DNA from: Anaeromassilibacillus sp. An200 | GTDB lineage: Bacteria; Bacillota; Clostridia; Oscillospirales; Acutalibacteraceae | Assembly: GCF_002160025.1 (NCBI RefSeq) | Contig: NZ_NFJU01000017.1 | Location: 1-64,000 of the forward strand | Direction of reading: 5' to 3' | DNA: 64,000 bases | Shown here: piece after piece, positions 33,703 to 41,357 of the stretch | How positions within the stretch are numbered: position 1 is the stretch's first letter | Layout: the number at the start of each line of letters is the position of its first letter | Program-made: the position numbers and the translations under genes | Notes under the pieces: generated by a model | The model's input: only the letters and a program-made list of their open reading frames with translations | Database searches by the model: none | Told to the model about the DNA's origin: nothing

Positions 33703-36700
33703 TTACATTGGCTTGATCATGGACTCGATAAAGGCGATTTCTTCGTCTGTCAAGCTATACTTTTTATACAGTTCAGCATCCGTCCAGGGCTTTGTAAAAT
33801 CCTGCATGGGGACAAAGCGGTATGTTTTGCTCGGAGCGTGCTGAGAAATCTTTATGGACAAAACAAGAGATCGGAAAAACTTGGTTTTCAGGTAAATAAT
33901 GAAGTTTTTTGCTTCTTCTTCACTGTCAAAAGATGCATACAAATATGATTGCGAGCAAATGGAATTAGCCCCACCGAACTCTGGAACACCCAGGATTTGG
34001 TGAGGAAAAGTTTCTCCGGCTCCGTATGCTTCTGGAATAAATACTTTTATCGCGTCAATGTCTCCGCTATTTTTAGAGATTTTTGTTCTATTAATATAGC
34101 CGACTTTTCTTTCGGAACTTTCAATATAGAATAGTCGCGTATTATGTTCATTGTTTTCCGTATCATACAAGTCGATGGGATTTTTCTTGCTGCCTTTTGG
34201 ATTGGTTGGGATCCCAAACGGCGTATCTCCCGAAATGATCTCGCTAACGGTTCTGGGATTGTCGGCCATCACCTTTTTCACAATATTGGCAAGCAACGGT
34301 TCACGAATCAAAACATCAAAGTCATTTAGATTCCGCATAATCGTTGTAGGGGTTCCATTTTTAACAAGCGTATATTCACATTCTCCAGAATATCCGTCTT
34401 GAGACAAGTAGTAGCAAAGCCCGCCTTTGATTTCCACAGAAGGGAATATGTCATGCGAATCAGAAAAAACAAACATCTTCTTGATTCCACCATCGGCAAG
34501 CATATCGTGCCGAAATTCGGCCAAAAGGTTCTCTCGTCCGCCAGAAAACCATCTTGAAGGAATAATCAAAGAAGTGTAGTCAGCTTGTAGCTTCTGTGCG
34601 GATGAAACAAAATATTGATAAATGGGTGCGTCATTGGTACCGCCAGAACCACCGGAAAGCTGATACGGCGGATTGCCTACTACGGCATCAAATTTCATGG
34701 CTTTCACCCCTTCCTGTTTCCAATAGCTGGGCTTCAGCACCCGGTCAACAAATTGCCGGGGCTTGTTCTTCATCATGTTGATCAGGTCGTCAAAATAATG
34801 GGCGTTCACCGGAACATCCCGGTATCCGGCAAGTGTGCGCTGGGTGATCTGCTTGGCCATCGGCGTTTTGCAAATCACAAACACATTCTCCCGCACGGCT
34901 GCATCCCAGAGCTGCTGCAATTTGGCATCATCCAGTTCTTCTTCGGGGCAAGCGGCGCACCGGCTGCGGAAAATGCTGTAGGTCAAATACAAAGGATACA
35001 GACCGGTTTTAGAGTTGATCTCCAGCACGCGGGCACCGGCATTTGCAAAGGTGTCTGCGGTCACTTTGCCACGATCCACAAAACGGGGCTCCTCTGCCAT
35101 CTGCTCATGAGTTTCATCATAGAAGTCATAGCCGCCCAGGCAATCGCTCATGTGCATATTCACAACCCGCCATGGGGTCAGAACGGTTTCCTTGTCCGGG
35201 TTTTTGAAGCAGGCAAACAACTGCGCGATTTTCTTGACCCGCTCCGTGGGGGAAAGCGCATCGGCGCTGAGAACCGTGGTGCGAATCCGACGACCGGCAG
35301 CCACAAAGATTTCCGGGTCATAGTATTTGATAAAGCTCTTGAACATCTCTTTGGTGACGCCGGAGGGCATGAATTCCTCCCAGGAGGAATCATCCACGAT
35401 GTTCACCAACTTTTCCATGGTGATATCTTCATCAATGGGAATATCAGCGCCGTAAATCAGCAGCGGCATACGGATGGAAATGCCCCGCAGGATGGAAATT
35501 GCATTGTTTTTGAGTTTCTGCTTTTCCTTCATCTCCTGCAAACGCTTTTCTTCATCCGGTGTGCGCTCCTGCTTGGGCTTTTTCTCGATCCGGCCCAGCT
35601 CTTCGTATTCTTCATCGGTAAAACCCTGGGCGTTGATGTCGATCTCCTTAGCTTTGGGGGCTGCTTTGGATGTCCCGACAATCTTCTTTAGGTTATTGAA
35701 CTTCTCAATATCAAGTTCTTCCAGACGTAGCAACTCGTCGTTATATAGATTGGTGTCATCAAAACCGTTCTGCACAGCCCGTTCCGCATACGCACGCTTC
35801 AACTGCTGGAGCAAGCGGTTGGTGTCGTAGGCTTTCATCACCGTACCATCTACCGCAATGACCGGGCAATAGTTCAAAAACTCGCCCATGATTCGACGGT
35901 CGGATTCATTCGCCTTGCCCGCTTTGGTGGACAGAGCCGCAGATTCCGCTACCATTTTCAAGGTGCGGTCGGGGGCAAAGTCGAACACATAGCAACAGCG
36001 TTTGATCTTGCCGTCCTTGTTGCAGGGCGACTGTACCCGGAAGATGGTTTGCAGATAGTTGGCGGCAGAAGTGGAGAACGATCCGGCCAGCATAAACACA
36101 GCCGTCCACTCCGGCACGGTGACGCCGGTGGTCAGCTTACCGCAGGAAAGGGTGATGGTGTAACCATCGTTTCCGGCGCTGTTGATAGCCTGCCGCACCT
36201 TCTGGAGCGCATCTTCAGAGCGTTCTTCCTCGTCGCCGTCACCGGCCACATTGACAACATCAAATACACCACAGCCAAAGACCGGGTGTTTCTTCATCAG
36301 CTTGCTCAGAGCCTTGGCCTCTTTGACGCCGGGAACCATCCAGAGGGCATGGCGGAACAGGTTGCGGTATTCTTCATTGGCATAAGGATAGTGGCTGTCC
36401 GGGTCATCTTTTGTGATCAAGTTCAAAAAGCTCCAGACATCACTTTCGTGGACAAAATCGCCAACCTGTGCAGTAGCTGGCATAGCCTTATGATCGTGTT
36501 TGATATCCCCAGTCCAAACACGGAAAAATTCCCGGAAATTGAACGCCTTGTCCTCCAACTCTACATAGCTTTTATCGGTGAGGATTTTGCCCAGGTCGTA
36601 GGTATAGATTTTCAGCTCCGGCAGCTCGTCGTAGGGGTTGGAATCGCCAAAGTGCAGCTTGTCCCATTCCGCTTTGCGCTGCTGCTCCATCACATAATCC

Positions 36701-37713
36701 CAGGTATAAATGTTGTCGTCAAATTCTTTGAGGATATTGAACGGCGTGCCGGACAGGGCAAGGAACTTGGTATCGTAGCTGTTTCCTTCCTTGACCAGAT
36801 TTTTAATGACATCATCGCCCAGGGCGGTGGTGGTTCCTTCGTGGGCCTCATCCACGATGACCAGATCCCAGTCAAGGGAAAACACAGCATCGTTTTTATC
36901 GAATTTGCCGCCAACGGTGGAGGAACCGCGCAGATCCTGAATAGACGCAAAATAGACGAACTTTTTGCCGCTGTTCAGCAGATCTTCAATGGCAGCCCCG
37001 TGGCCCTTGGAGCCATAGGTGTAGTCATCGGTATCATAGAAGATCTTCTGAAAATCTTCATACCAACCATCGTCCACCACAGGGCGATGGGTAACAATAA
37101 TGGTCTTGGCAAAGCCAGACTTCTTAACTACCTGAAGGGCAGAAAGGGTTTTGCCGAAACGCATCTTTGCGTTCCAGAGCATCCGGCTGCCGGTCTTGAA
37201 CTGTTTCAGCGTTTTCTCAATGGCTTCTTCCTGTTCCGGGCGGAACACAATGGGGGTAAAACCTGTGCCTGCTCCCGCGCCGGACAGGTTAGGCTGGCAC
37301 TTCTTCACCGCTTCGATCGCTTTCAGAACGGTGGCCAGATCCACCTCGAACCATTCTCTGCTGGTGGAGTTCTTCAGCTTTTTCTTGGGAATGCCGGAGT
37401 TCTCCAACACCCGGTGTACATCATGGTCCCGGAAAGCTTTCAACACCTGCTGTCCATCCTTGCCTCTAACAAGGCGGACCGCCAACTCGGTATGTAGCAG
37501 CTGGGCAGAAATACCCGCTGTGTTCGTATACTGCTTGATTCGGCTCAGCGCCGCCTGATTCAGCGCCTTACAGTTGGGAAACAGGGCATCAATGGAAGCG
37601 TCTGACTGAATCGTAGTATCACCAATTTTCAAAAGCCCTTTGTGGGCTTCATCATTGATGGCAAAAACATAAATCAATTTGTACTCGAAAGAAGTTCCAA
37701 ATACGGTTTCCAT
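33703..37713 (-). CDS. GIY-YIG nuclease-helicase-methylase fusion protein (single-chain R-M enzyme)
   Basis: A 1336-aa protein from the ATG at 37713, with GAAGGGGG upstream; a reading 23 codons longer lacks a ribosome binding site. Residues 10-125 look like a T5orf172/MUG113-type GIY-YIG nuclease (YVFAINDEAHKG, LLKIGDTT, and EWFEVD with Glu120). An SF2 helicase follows: KMRFGKTLSA (183-192), DEAH (288-291), LALSGTP and a C-terminal helicase lobe (FRVQSPCNKDGK). A coupler is followed by an adenine methylase with motif I-like VLEINSKTGLYPLYL (from 896) and Eco57I-type NPPY (1014-1017), and a C-terminal target-recognition region. The order nuclease-motor-methylase-TRD resembles type ISP enzymes but with a GIY-YIG nuclease. 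Start overlaps the upstream stop (TAATG). Confidence 0.8.
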   Translation of the reverse strand: METVFGTSFEYKLIYVFAINDEAHKGLLKIGDTTIQSDASIDALFPNCKALNQAALSRIKQYTNTAGISAQLLHTELAVRLVRGKDGQQVLKAFRDHDVHRVLENSGIPKKKLKNSTSREWFEVDLATVLKAIEAVKKCQPNLSGAGAGTGFTPIVFRPEQEEAIEKTLKQFKTGSRMLWNAKMRFGKTLSALQVVKKSGFAKTIIVTHRPVVDDGWYEDFQKIFYDTDDYTYGSKGHGAAIEDLLNSGKKFVYFASIQDLRGSSTVGGKFDKNDAVFSLDWDLVIVDEAHEGTTTALGDDVIKNLVKEGNSYDTKFLALSGTPFNILKEFDDNIYTWDYVMEQQRKAEWDKLHFGDSNPYDELPELKIYTYDLGKILTDKSYVELEDKAFNFREFFRVWTGDIKHDHKAMPATAQVGDFVHESDVWSFLNLITKDDPDSHYPYANEEYRNLFRHALWMVPGVKEAKALSKLMKKHPVFGCGVFDVVNVAGDGDEEERSEDALQKVRQAINSAGNDGYTITLSCGKLTTGVTVPEWTAVFMLAGSFSTSAANYLQTIFRVQSPCNKDGKIKRCCYVFDFAPDRTLKMVAESAALSTKAGKANESDRRIMGEFLNYCPVIAVDGTVMKAYDTNRLLQQLKRAYAERAVQNGFDDTNLYNDELLRLEELDIEKFNNLKKIVGTSKAAPKAKEIDINAQGFTDEEYEELGRIEKKPKQERTPDEEKRLQEMKEKQKLKNNAISILRGISIRMPLLIYGADIPIDEDITMEKLVNIVDDSSWEEFMPSGVTKEMFKSFIKYYDPEIFVAAGRRIRTTVLSADALSPTERVKKIAQLFACFKNPDKETVLTPWRVVNMHMSDCLGGYDFYDETHEQMAEEPRFVDRGKVTADTFANAGARVLEINSKTGLYPLYLTYSIFRSRCAACPEEELDDAKLQQLWDAAVRENVFVICKTPMAKQITQRTLAGYRDVPVNAHYFDDLINMMKNKPRQFVDRVLKPSYWKQEGVKAMKFDAVVGNPPYQLSGGSGGTNDAPIYQYFVSSAQKLQADYTSLIIPSRWFSGGRENLLAEFRHDMLADGGIKKMFVFSDSHDIFPSVEIKGGLCYYLSQDGYSGECEYTLVKNGTPTTIMRNLNDFDVLIREPLLANIVKKVMADNPRTVSEIISGDTPFGIPTNPKGSKKNPIDLYDTENNEHNTRLFYIESSERKVGYINRTKISKNSGDIDAIKVFIPEAYGAGETFPHQILGVPEFGGANSICSQSYLYASFDSEEEAKNFIIYLKTKFFRSLVLSIKISQHAPSKTYRFVPMQDFTKPWTDAELYKKYSLTDEEIAFIESMIKPM

Positions 37714-38672
37714 TATCGTTCCCCCTTCACCAAAGAGTAGTATTCCACGATCACTTTGGATCGCCAATCCTTGATTTTGCACCGAGACTTTGCAGGCTTT
37801 TGAGCAGTCAGGAACTCAGATTCAATAAAATCAAATATTGATAGCTGATTCATTTCTTCTTGAATATCGCAAAGCGGCGGCCCGTATGTGAGGCCATCCA
37901 TCTGCCACAAATTCCAGGAAATGATGGTGGCCACCCTTTTTAGCTCATTGAGCGTCGGAGTACGCTTTAGCGCATGCCGCATGTAGTCAATAAAAGTATA
38001 CAGCAAATTTTCCCGTGCAAGCAATAAGTTATCGCCCTGAAACTCAAAGCCGTAAATACTTTCGTAAGCTCGATACGCCCATTTCAACCATTCGCTTTCG
38101 TCGGAGGCATTTTCGGTCACAACCCGCAGCTTGCGATCCAGAAAACCGATCCGGGAGAGAAGTTCAATGGGGTCACCGGTTACTGTATCATAGCGACTTA
38201 CCAGATAAGGAGCCTCGCCGCAGGAAATCTCAATTCTCCGTGCATCCACATAATGCTTCCAGGTATGCTGCTTATCCTCAGGAAATACGATTCGTTCCGT
38301 TGCCGTCCAAGTGTTGTCTTGCGGGATATTAAACACATTAGGCCGACCAAACCAATGCTCGTCCACCAAGTTATTTTGGGCATTGCAGATCCAGGAAGGG
38401 GTAAACACTTCTGCCTTGTCTCTGGTGCGACTGTTTTTTTGCTCATGCGCCTTTGCTACACGAGGCTGAATCAGCTTAGAATGAACGCCAGTGATCAGGC
38501 TTGCGTAGATTTGCTCTGTCGCTGCATATAGCTCCCCATGCGAGATATAGTCACTGGTTGCCCAGATAATATTCTCTTTTGTTGTTCTATCCTTCAGGAG
38601 GATATTAAGCAATTCTTGGCTGTATTGGACAATATCTTCCTCAATCACATCCAGTTTTTCTTCAAACTGCAC
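37713..38672 (-). CDS. methylase-like companion subunit of the R-M system
   Basis: I place the start at the GTG at 38672, seven bases after GGGGAGG; an ATG seven codons upstream has no ribosome binding site. Numbering from that ATG, residues 94-104 (AEVFTPSWICN) resemble methylase motif X, 153-163 (RIEISCGEAPYL) a degenerate motif I, and 214-230 (YGFEFQGDNLLLARENL) motifs II-III of N6-adenine methylases. A clear NPPY/F motif IV is absent; only TYGPP is seen. It may be a non-catalytic partner of the 1336-aa protein, which has its own NPPY. Stop and next start overlap, so the two proteins should be made in fixed ratio. Confidence 0.68.
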   Translation of the reverse strand: MQFEEKLDVIEEDIVQYSQELLNILLKDRTTKENIIWATSDYISHGELYAATEQIYASLITGVHSKLIQPRVAKAHEQKNSRTRDKAEVFTPSWICNAQNNLVDEHWFGRPNVFNIPQDNTWTATERIVFPEDKQHTWKHYVDARRIEISCGEAPYLVSRYDTVTGDPIELLSRIGFLDRKLRVVTENASDESEWLKWAYRAYESIYGFEFQGDNLLLARENLLYTFIDYMRHALKRTPTLNELKRVATIISWNLWQMDGLTYGPPLCDIQEEMNQLSIFDFIESEFLTAQKPAKSRCKIKDWRSKVIVEYYSLVKGER

Positions 38673-38702
38673 GATAAACCTCCCCTCTGCCATAATGATA
38701 GT

Positions 38703-38915
38703 TCATTTCTGAGACTCCGAGATAAATTCGAGAATGTCATCCACACCACAGTCCAAAGCAATGCAGATTTTCTCAATAGTTTGCATTGCAATGTATTCAT
38801 CCCGCTTTAAACGAGTAATAATGTTCAGGCTAATTCCTGCCTGCTTCGCCAATTGATTGTTGCTCATTTTTCGGTCGATCAGCATCTTAAACAACTTATT
38901 GTATTGTACAGCCAT
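38703..38915 (-). CDS. XRE-family controller of the R-M system
   Basis: A 70-aa protein made of one Cro/CI HTH (YNKLFKMLIDRKMSNNQLAKQAGISLNIITRLKRDEYIAMQTIEKICIALDCGVDDILEFI). GGAGGGCAT precedes the ATG. Size and position, directly upstream of the R-M genes, match controller (C) proteins that delay restriction until methylation is established, but generic XRE repressors look the same. A palindrome lies in its promoter region. Confidence 0.83.
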   Translation of the reverse strand: MAVQYNKLFKMLIDRKMSNNQLAKQAGISLNIITRLKRDEYIAMQTIEKICIALDCGVDDILEFISESQK

Positions 38916-38962
38916 AGATGCCCTCCACGGTTTTTAACAACGTATAAATTATAGATAAGCAT

Positions 38963-38978
38963 ATCACGAATCCGTGAT
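38963..38978 (-). promoter_or_regulatory. palindromic operator upstream of the R-M controller gene
   Basis: ATCACGAATCCGTGAT has perfect ATCACG/CGTGAT arms, and a TATAAT box reads on the minus strand immediately downstream (38949-38954 region). Likely target of the XRE controller. Confidence 0.55.
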
Positions 38979-39001
38979 GATTTCAACGAAGGTTTGACCT
39001 C

Positions 39002-39036
39002 GAAATGGCCAGGACTTATATAATCCTGACCATTTC
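39002..39036. terminator. stem-loop 3' of the rlmD-tail gene
   Basis: GAAATGGCCAGGA (39002-39014) pairs with TCCTGACCATTTC (39024-39036) with one mismatch, directly after the rlmD stop. A long T-tract is lacking, so it may be a weak terminator. Confidence 0.5.
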
Positions 39037-39041
39037 AAATA

Positions 39042-40709
39042 CTACATTATCATCTGGAAATATTTCAGTGCATCCATAATCGCTGCTTCCTTTTCTGGCG
39101 GGCATTTTGGCACTTTGGCGTTTTCTTTCTTCGACAAATTATAGTTCTGCCCTACATCCAGACCGCATTTCCGCTTGATCTGGGAGATATACAGAGACGA
39201 TACCTTCAATTCAAACTTCTCCAGCACATAAGCCTTAATCTGTTCATAGGTCGCACCTTTCTGGAATCCAGACATATCCATATCCTCCAACGAGAACTCC
39301 ACACGAACCTTTTTCGAGTCGATTTCTCCCTTGGAAAGCAAGACAACCGTCTCCACATGCGCAGTCCTTGGGAACAAATCAGCCGGGCGGGCCTCCTGCG
39401 GCTGATATCCCCGGGAGGCAAAAAAGCGCAGATCGCGGGCAAGCGTGGCGGGATCACAGGAAACGTATACCACACGGCGCGGCGACATGGAGGATACAAC
39501 GTCCACCAGCTCCTCTCCGCAGCCCTTACGGGGCGGATCGAGAATCACCACGTCCGGCGTTTCCCCGCGGGCGCGGAGCATCGCAGCGGCTTTGGGCGCG
39601 TCGCCGCAGAAAAATTCCGCGTTTGTGACGCCGTTGCATGCAGCATTTGCGCGTGCGTTCTCCACCGCGTCCTCCACAATCTCCACACCGATCAGCCGCT
39701 TGGCCCACGCAGCCATCGAAAGCCCGATCGTCCCGGCCCCGCAGTAAAGATCCAGCACCATCTCCTTCCCCGTCAGGGCTGCATACTGCGCGGCCGTCTC
39801 ATACAAACGTTCCGCCTGATCGCGATTGACCTGATAAAACGAATGCGGCGAGAGGGTAAATCGCAGGCCGCAAAGCGTATCCTCCAGCAGCTCACTTCCC
39901 CACAGAACACGGTTTTCCTTTCCCAGAACAACGTTGGTTCGCTCTGTGTTCTGGTTCAGCAGCACGCCGGAAAGTCCCGGCACCGATTCGCGCAGAAGCT
40001 CACACAGCCGTTCCTCCCCGCGCAGGAACGCGGCATTCGCCACGATGCAGACCATCACCTGACCGGATGCAAAACCCTTGCGCAGGTAGAGGTGACGCAG
40101 CGTTCCTTTTCCTGTCTCCTCGTTGTAGGCTGTCTCGCCCGTTTCCGCCTGCCAGCGGCTCACCGCCTCCATGGCCCGGATGAATTCCACCGGATGCAGC
40201 AGGCAGTCTTTGCATGGAATAATCCGGTGGCTGTGCGTGCTGTAAAAGCCAAACAGGATGCCGCCCTCCCCGTTGGAGCCGATTGGGAACTGCGCCTTGT
40301 TGCGGTAGCGGTTCGGCTGCTGTGCGCCCAGAATCGGAAGCACCGGCAAATCGGAAAAGCCGCCGATACGGGACAAAGCGTCGCGCACACGCTGCTCCTT
40401 GGCGCGCAGCTCCGCCTCATAGGAAATATGACGGAATACGCAGCCGCCGCACCGGCGTGAAACCGGGCAATCTTCCTCTACACGGTCGGGAGAAGGCGAA
40501 AGGATCTCCTCAATCCGCCCAAAAGCATACGTTTTAAGGCTTTTTACCGCGCGCACGCGCAGCGTATCCCCCTGCGCCGCTCCCGCTACGAACACCGGAA
40601 TCCCTTCCGGTGTTCGTACCACGCCTGTCCCTTCGGTTGTATATCCTGTTACCTGCGCTTCAAAGATCGTATTTTTCTCCAGCGCCATTTCTCTTTTCTT
40701 TTTTGCCAT
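39042..40709 (-). CDS. rlmD: 23S rRNA (uracil-C5)-methyltransferase with element-derived C-terminal tail
   Basis: RlmD/RumA methylates a uridine of 23S rRNA using SAM. The 555-aa chain has an N-terminal TRAM region, an iron-sulfur cysteine set (CPVSRRCGGC, C81/C87/C90, plus CKDC), SAM motif I LDLYCGAGTIGL, motif DPPRKGCGEEL and the catalytic-Cys segment YVSCDPATLARDL. The native family ends at about AHVETVVLLS (residue 459). Here it continues for 96 residues almost identical in layout to the tail of recombinase 2 (TYEQIKAYVLEKFELKVS, SQIKRKCGLDVGQNYN, PPEKEAAIMDALKYF). I infer that integration of element 2 replaced the original last codons. All methylase motifs are upstream of the junction, so activity is probably retained. 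An rRNA-modification gene with a different symbol in other naming (rumA) is meant. Confidence 0.92.
   Translation of the reverse strand: MAKKKREMALEKNTIFEAQVTGYTTEGTGVVRTPEGIPVFVAGAAQGDTLRVRAVKSLKTYAFGRIEEILSPSPDRVEEDCPVSRRCGGCVFRHISYEAELRAKEQRVRDALSRIGGFSDLPVLPILGAQQPNRYRNKAQFPIGSNGEGGILFGFYSTHSHRIIPCKDCLLHPVEFIRAMEAVSRWQAETGETAYNEETGKGTLRHLYLRKGFASGQVMVCIVANAAFLRGEERLCELLRESVPGLSGVLLNQNTERTNVVLGKENRVLWGSELLEDTLCGLRFTLSPHSFYQVNRDQAERLYETAAQYAALTGKEMVLDLYCGAGTIGLSMAAWAKRLIGVEIVEDAVENARANAACNGVTNAEFFCGDAPKAAAMLRARGETPDVVILDPPRKGCGEELVDVVSSMSPRRVVYVSCDPATLARDLRFFASRGYQPQEARPADLFPRTAHVETVVLLSKGEIDSKKVRVEFSLEDMDMSGFQKGATYEQIKAYVLEKFELKVSSLYISQIKRKCGLDVGQNYNLSKKENAKVPKCPPEKEAAIMDALKYFQMIM
39332..39353 (-). 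repeat. attachment core c (junction of rlmD with element 2)
   Basis: Twenty-two bases identical to 9715-9736. It encodes ETVVLLS at the end of the native RlmD fold; downstream (minus strand) is element 2 sequence encoding the tail. Confidence 0.72.
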
Positions 40710-40989
40710 CGTTTTCTCTTCTCCATCCGTTTAATCGCCTGCGGCGGGCAACTCGCGCAAGCATCGGGCTTGCCCGATGCCCGGCTGTGTGCAATGCGTA
40801 TATTTTGCGTCCCGCGCTGCTGCCGCAGAGTAAGGCGGGAGCTAGTCAAGCCTTCAGCGAGCCTATTATGATAATAATTATTATACCATGCTGTTCCCTT
40901 TTCCGGCAATATTTGTAATACTTTACTAAAGCAGCGCATCGCTGAAAAAGCACATAAAAATATTTTTTGCTATATTTCCGAAAATCCTC
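40710..40989. other. intergenic region upstream of rlmD and the T-box gene
   Basis: Divergent promoter region of 280 bases. It contains a small GC-rich hairpin (GCATCGGG ... CCCGATGC near 40761-40780) and an AT-rich stretch (40865-40890). No gene is seen. Confidence 0.45.
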
Positions 40990-41017
40990 TTGACAAGGCG
41001 GGAAATATCGGTATAAT
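40990..41017 (+). promoter_or_regulatory. promoter of the T-box/trpB transcript
   Basis: TTGACA (40990-40995) and TATAAT (41012-41017) with 16-base spacing, both consensus. Transcription would start just before the T-box leader. Confidence 0.8.
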
Positions 41018-41029
41018 GAAATAAAATTT

Positions 41030-41308
41030 AGAAACCGTTGAGCAAGGAGAGTACCTGGACGGAATGTTCTTTGCAGAGAGCCGCTGCTGCTGGGAATGCG
41101 GCAAGGACAGGTCGGGGGAATGGTCTTGTGAGGGCAGGGTGAACGGGGGTTGTCCCTGAGTAGCCGCTGACGGGAACTTCACCCGTTACCAAGGAAGCGT
41201 GCGTGATGGCGTGCGGAGCAAGTGGCGGCATAGCCGCAATCTGGGTGGTACCGCAGGAGTCTACCGGCTCTTGTCCCTTTGAACAAGGGGCAAGGGCCGT
41301 TTTTTATT
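41030..41308 (+). promoter_or_regulatory. T-box riboswitch, tryptophan specificity
   Basis: The leader has the conserved T-box order: GAGCAAGGAGAGTA (stem I base and AGTA region), AGAGAGCCGCTGCTGCTGGG with its GCGGC partner, the specifier loop GGGGAATGGTC with codon TGG at 41121-41123, and the antiterminator signature GGGTGGTACCGCAGG at about 41246-41260. A GC-rich terminator (CGGCTCTTGTCCCTT ... AAGGGGCAAGGGCC, then TTTTTT) ends near 41308. Uncharged tRNA-Trp should stabilise the antiterminator and allow expression of the downstream TrpB-like gene. The specifier assignment agrees with the gene product. Confidence 0.88.
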
Positions 41309-41357
41309 CCCCGGCCCGGATCTCCATCAAATTGATTTTGAAAAGGAGCCGATTGTT

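Larger units (their letters stand above)
23832..39353. mobile_element. element 2: serine-recombinase mobilizable element with replication, MobV and R-M genes (about 15.5 kb)
   Basis: It is bounded by core b and core c (39332-39353). It carries recombinase 2, an HTH regulator with operator, a small mob accessory gene, MobV relaxase, a second small HTH gene, an SF3-type helicase, a CHC2 primase, an XRE regulator, a sigma-like factor, DUF2971 and DUF4238 proteins, a two-subunit R-M system with its XRE controller, and the tail domain now fused to RlmD. It has relaxase and replication genes but no type IV secretion genes, so it fits an integrative mobilizable element (IME) rather than a self-conjugative one. 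Boundaries are inferred. Confidence 0.72.
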
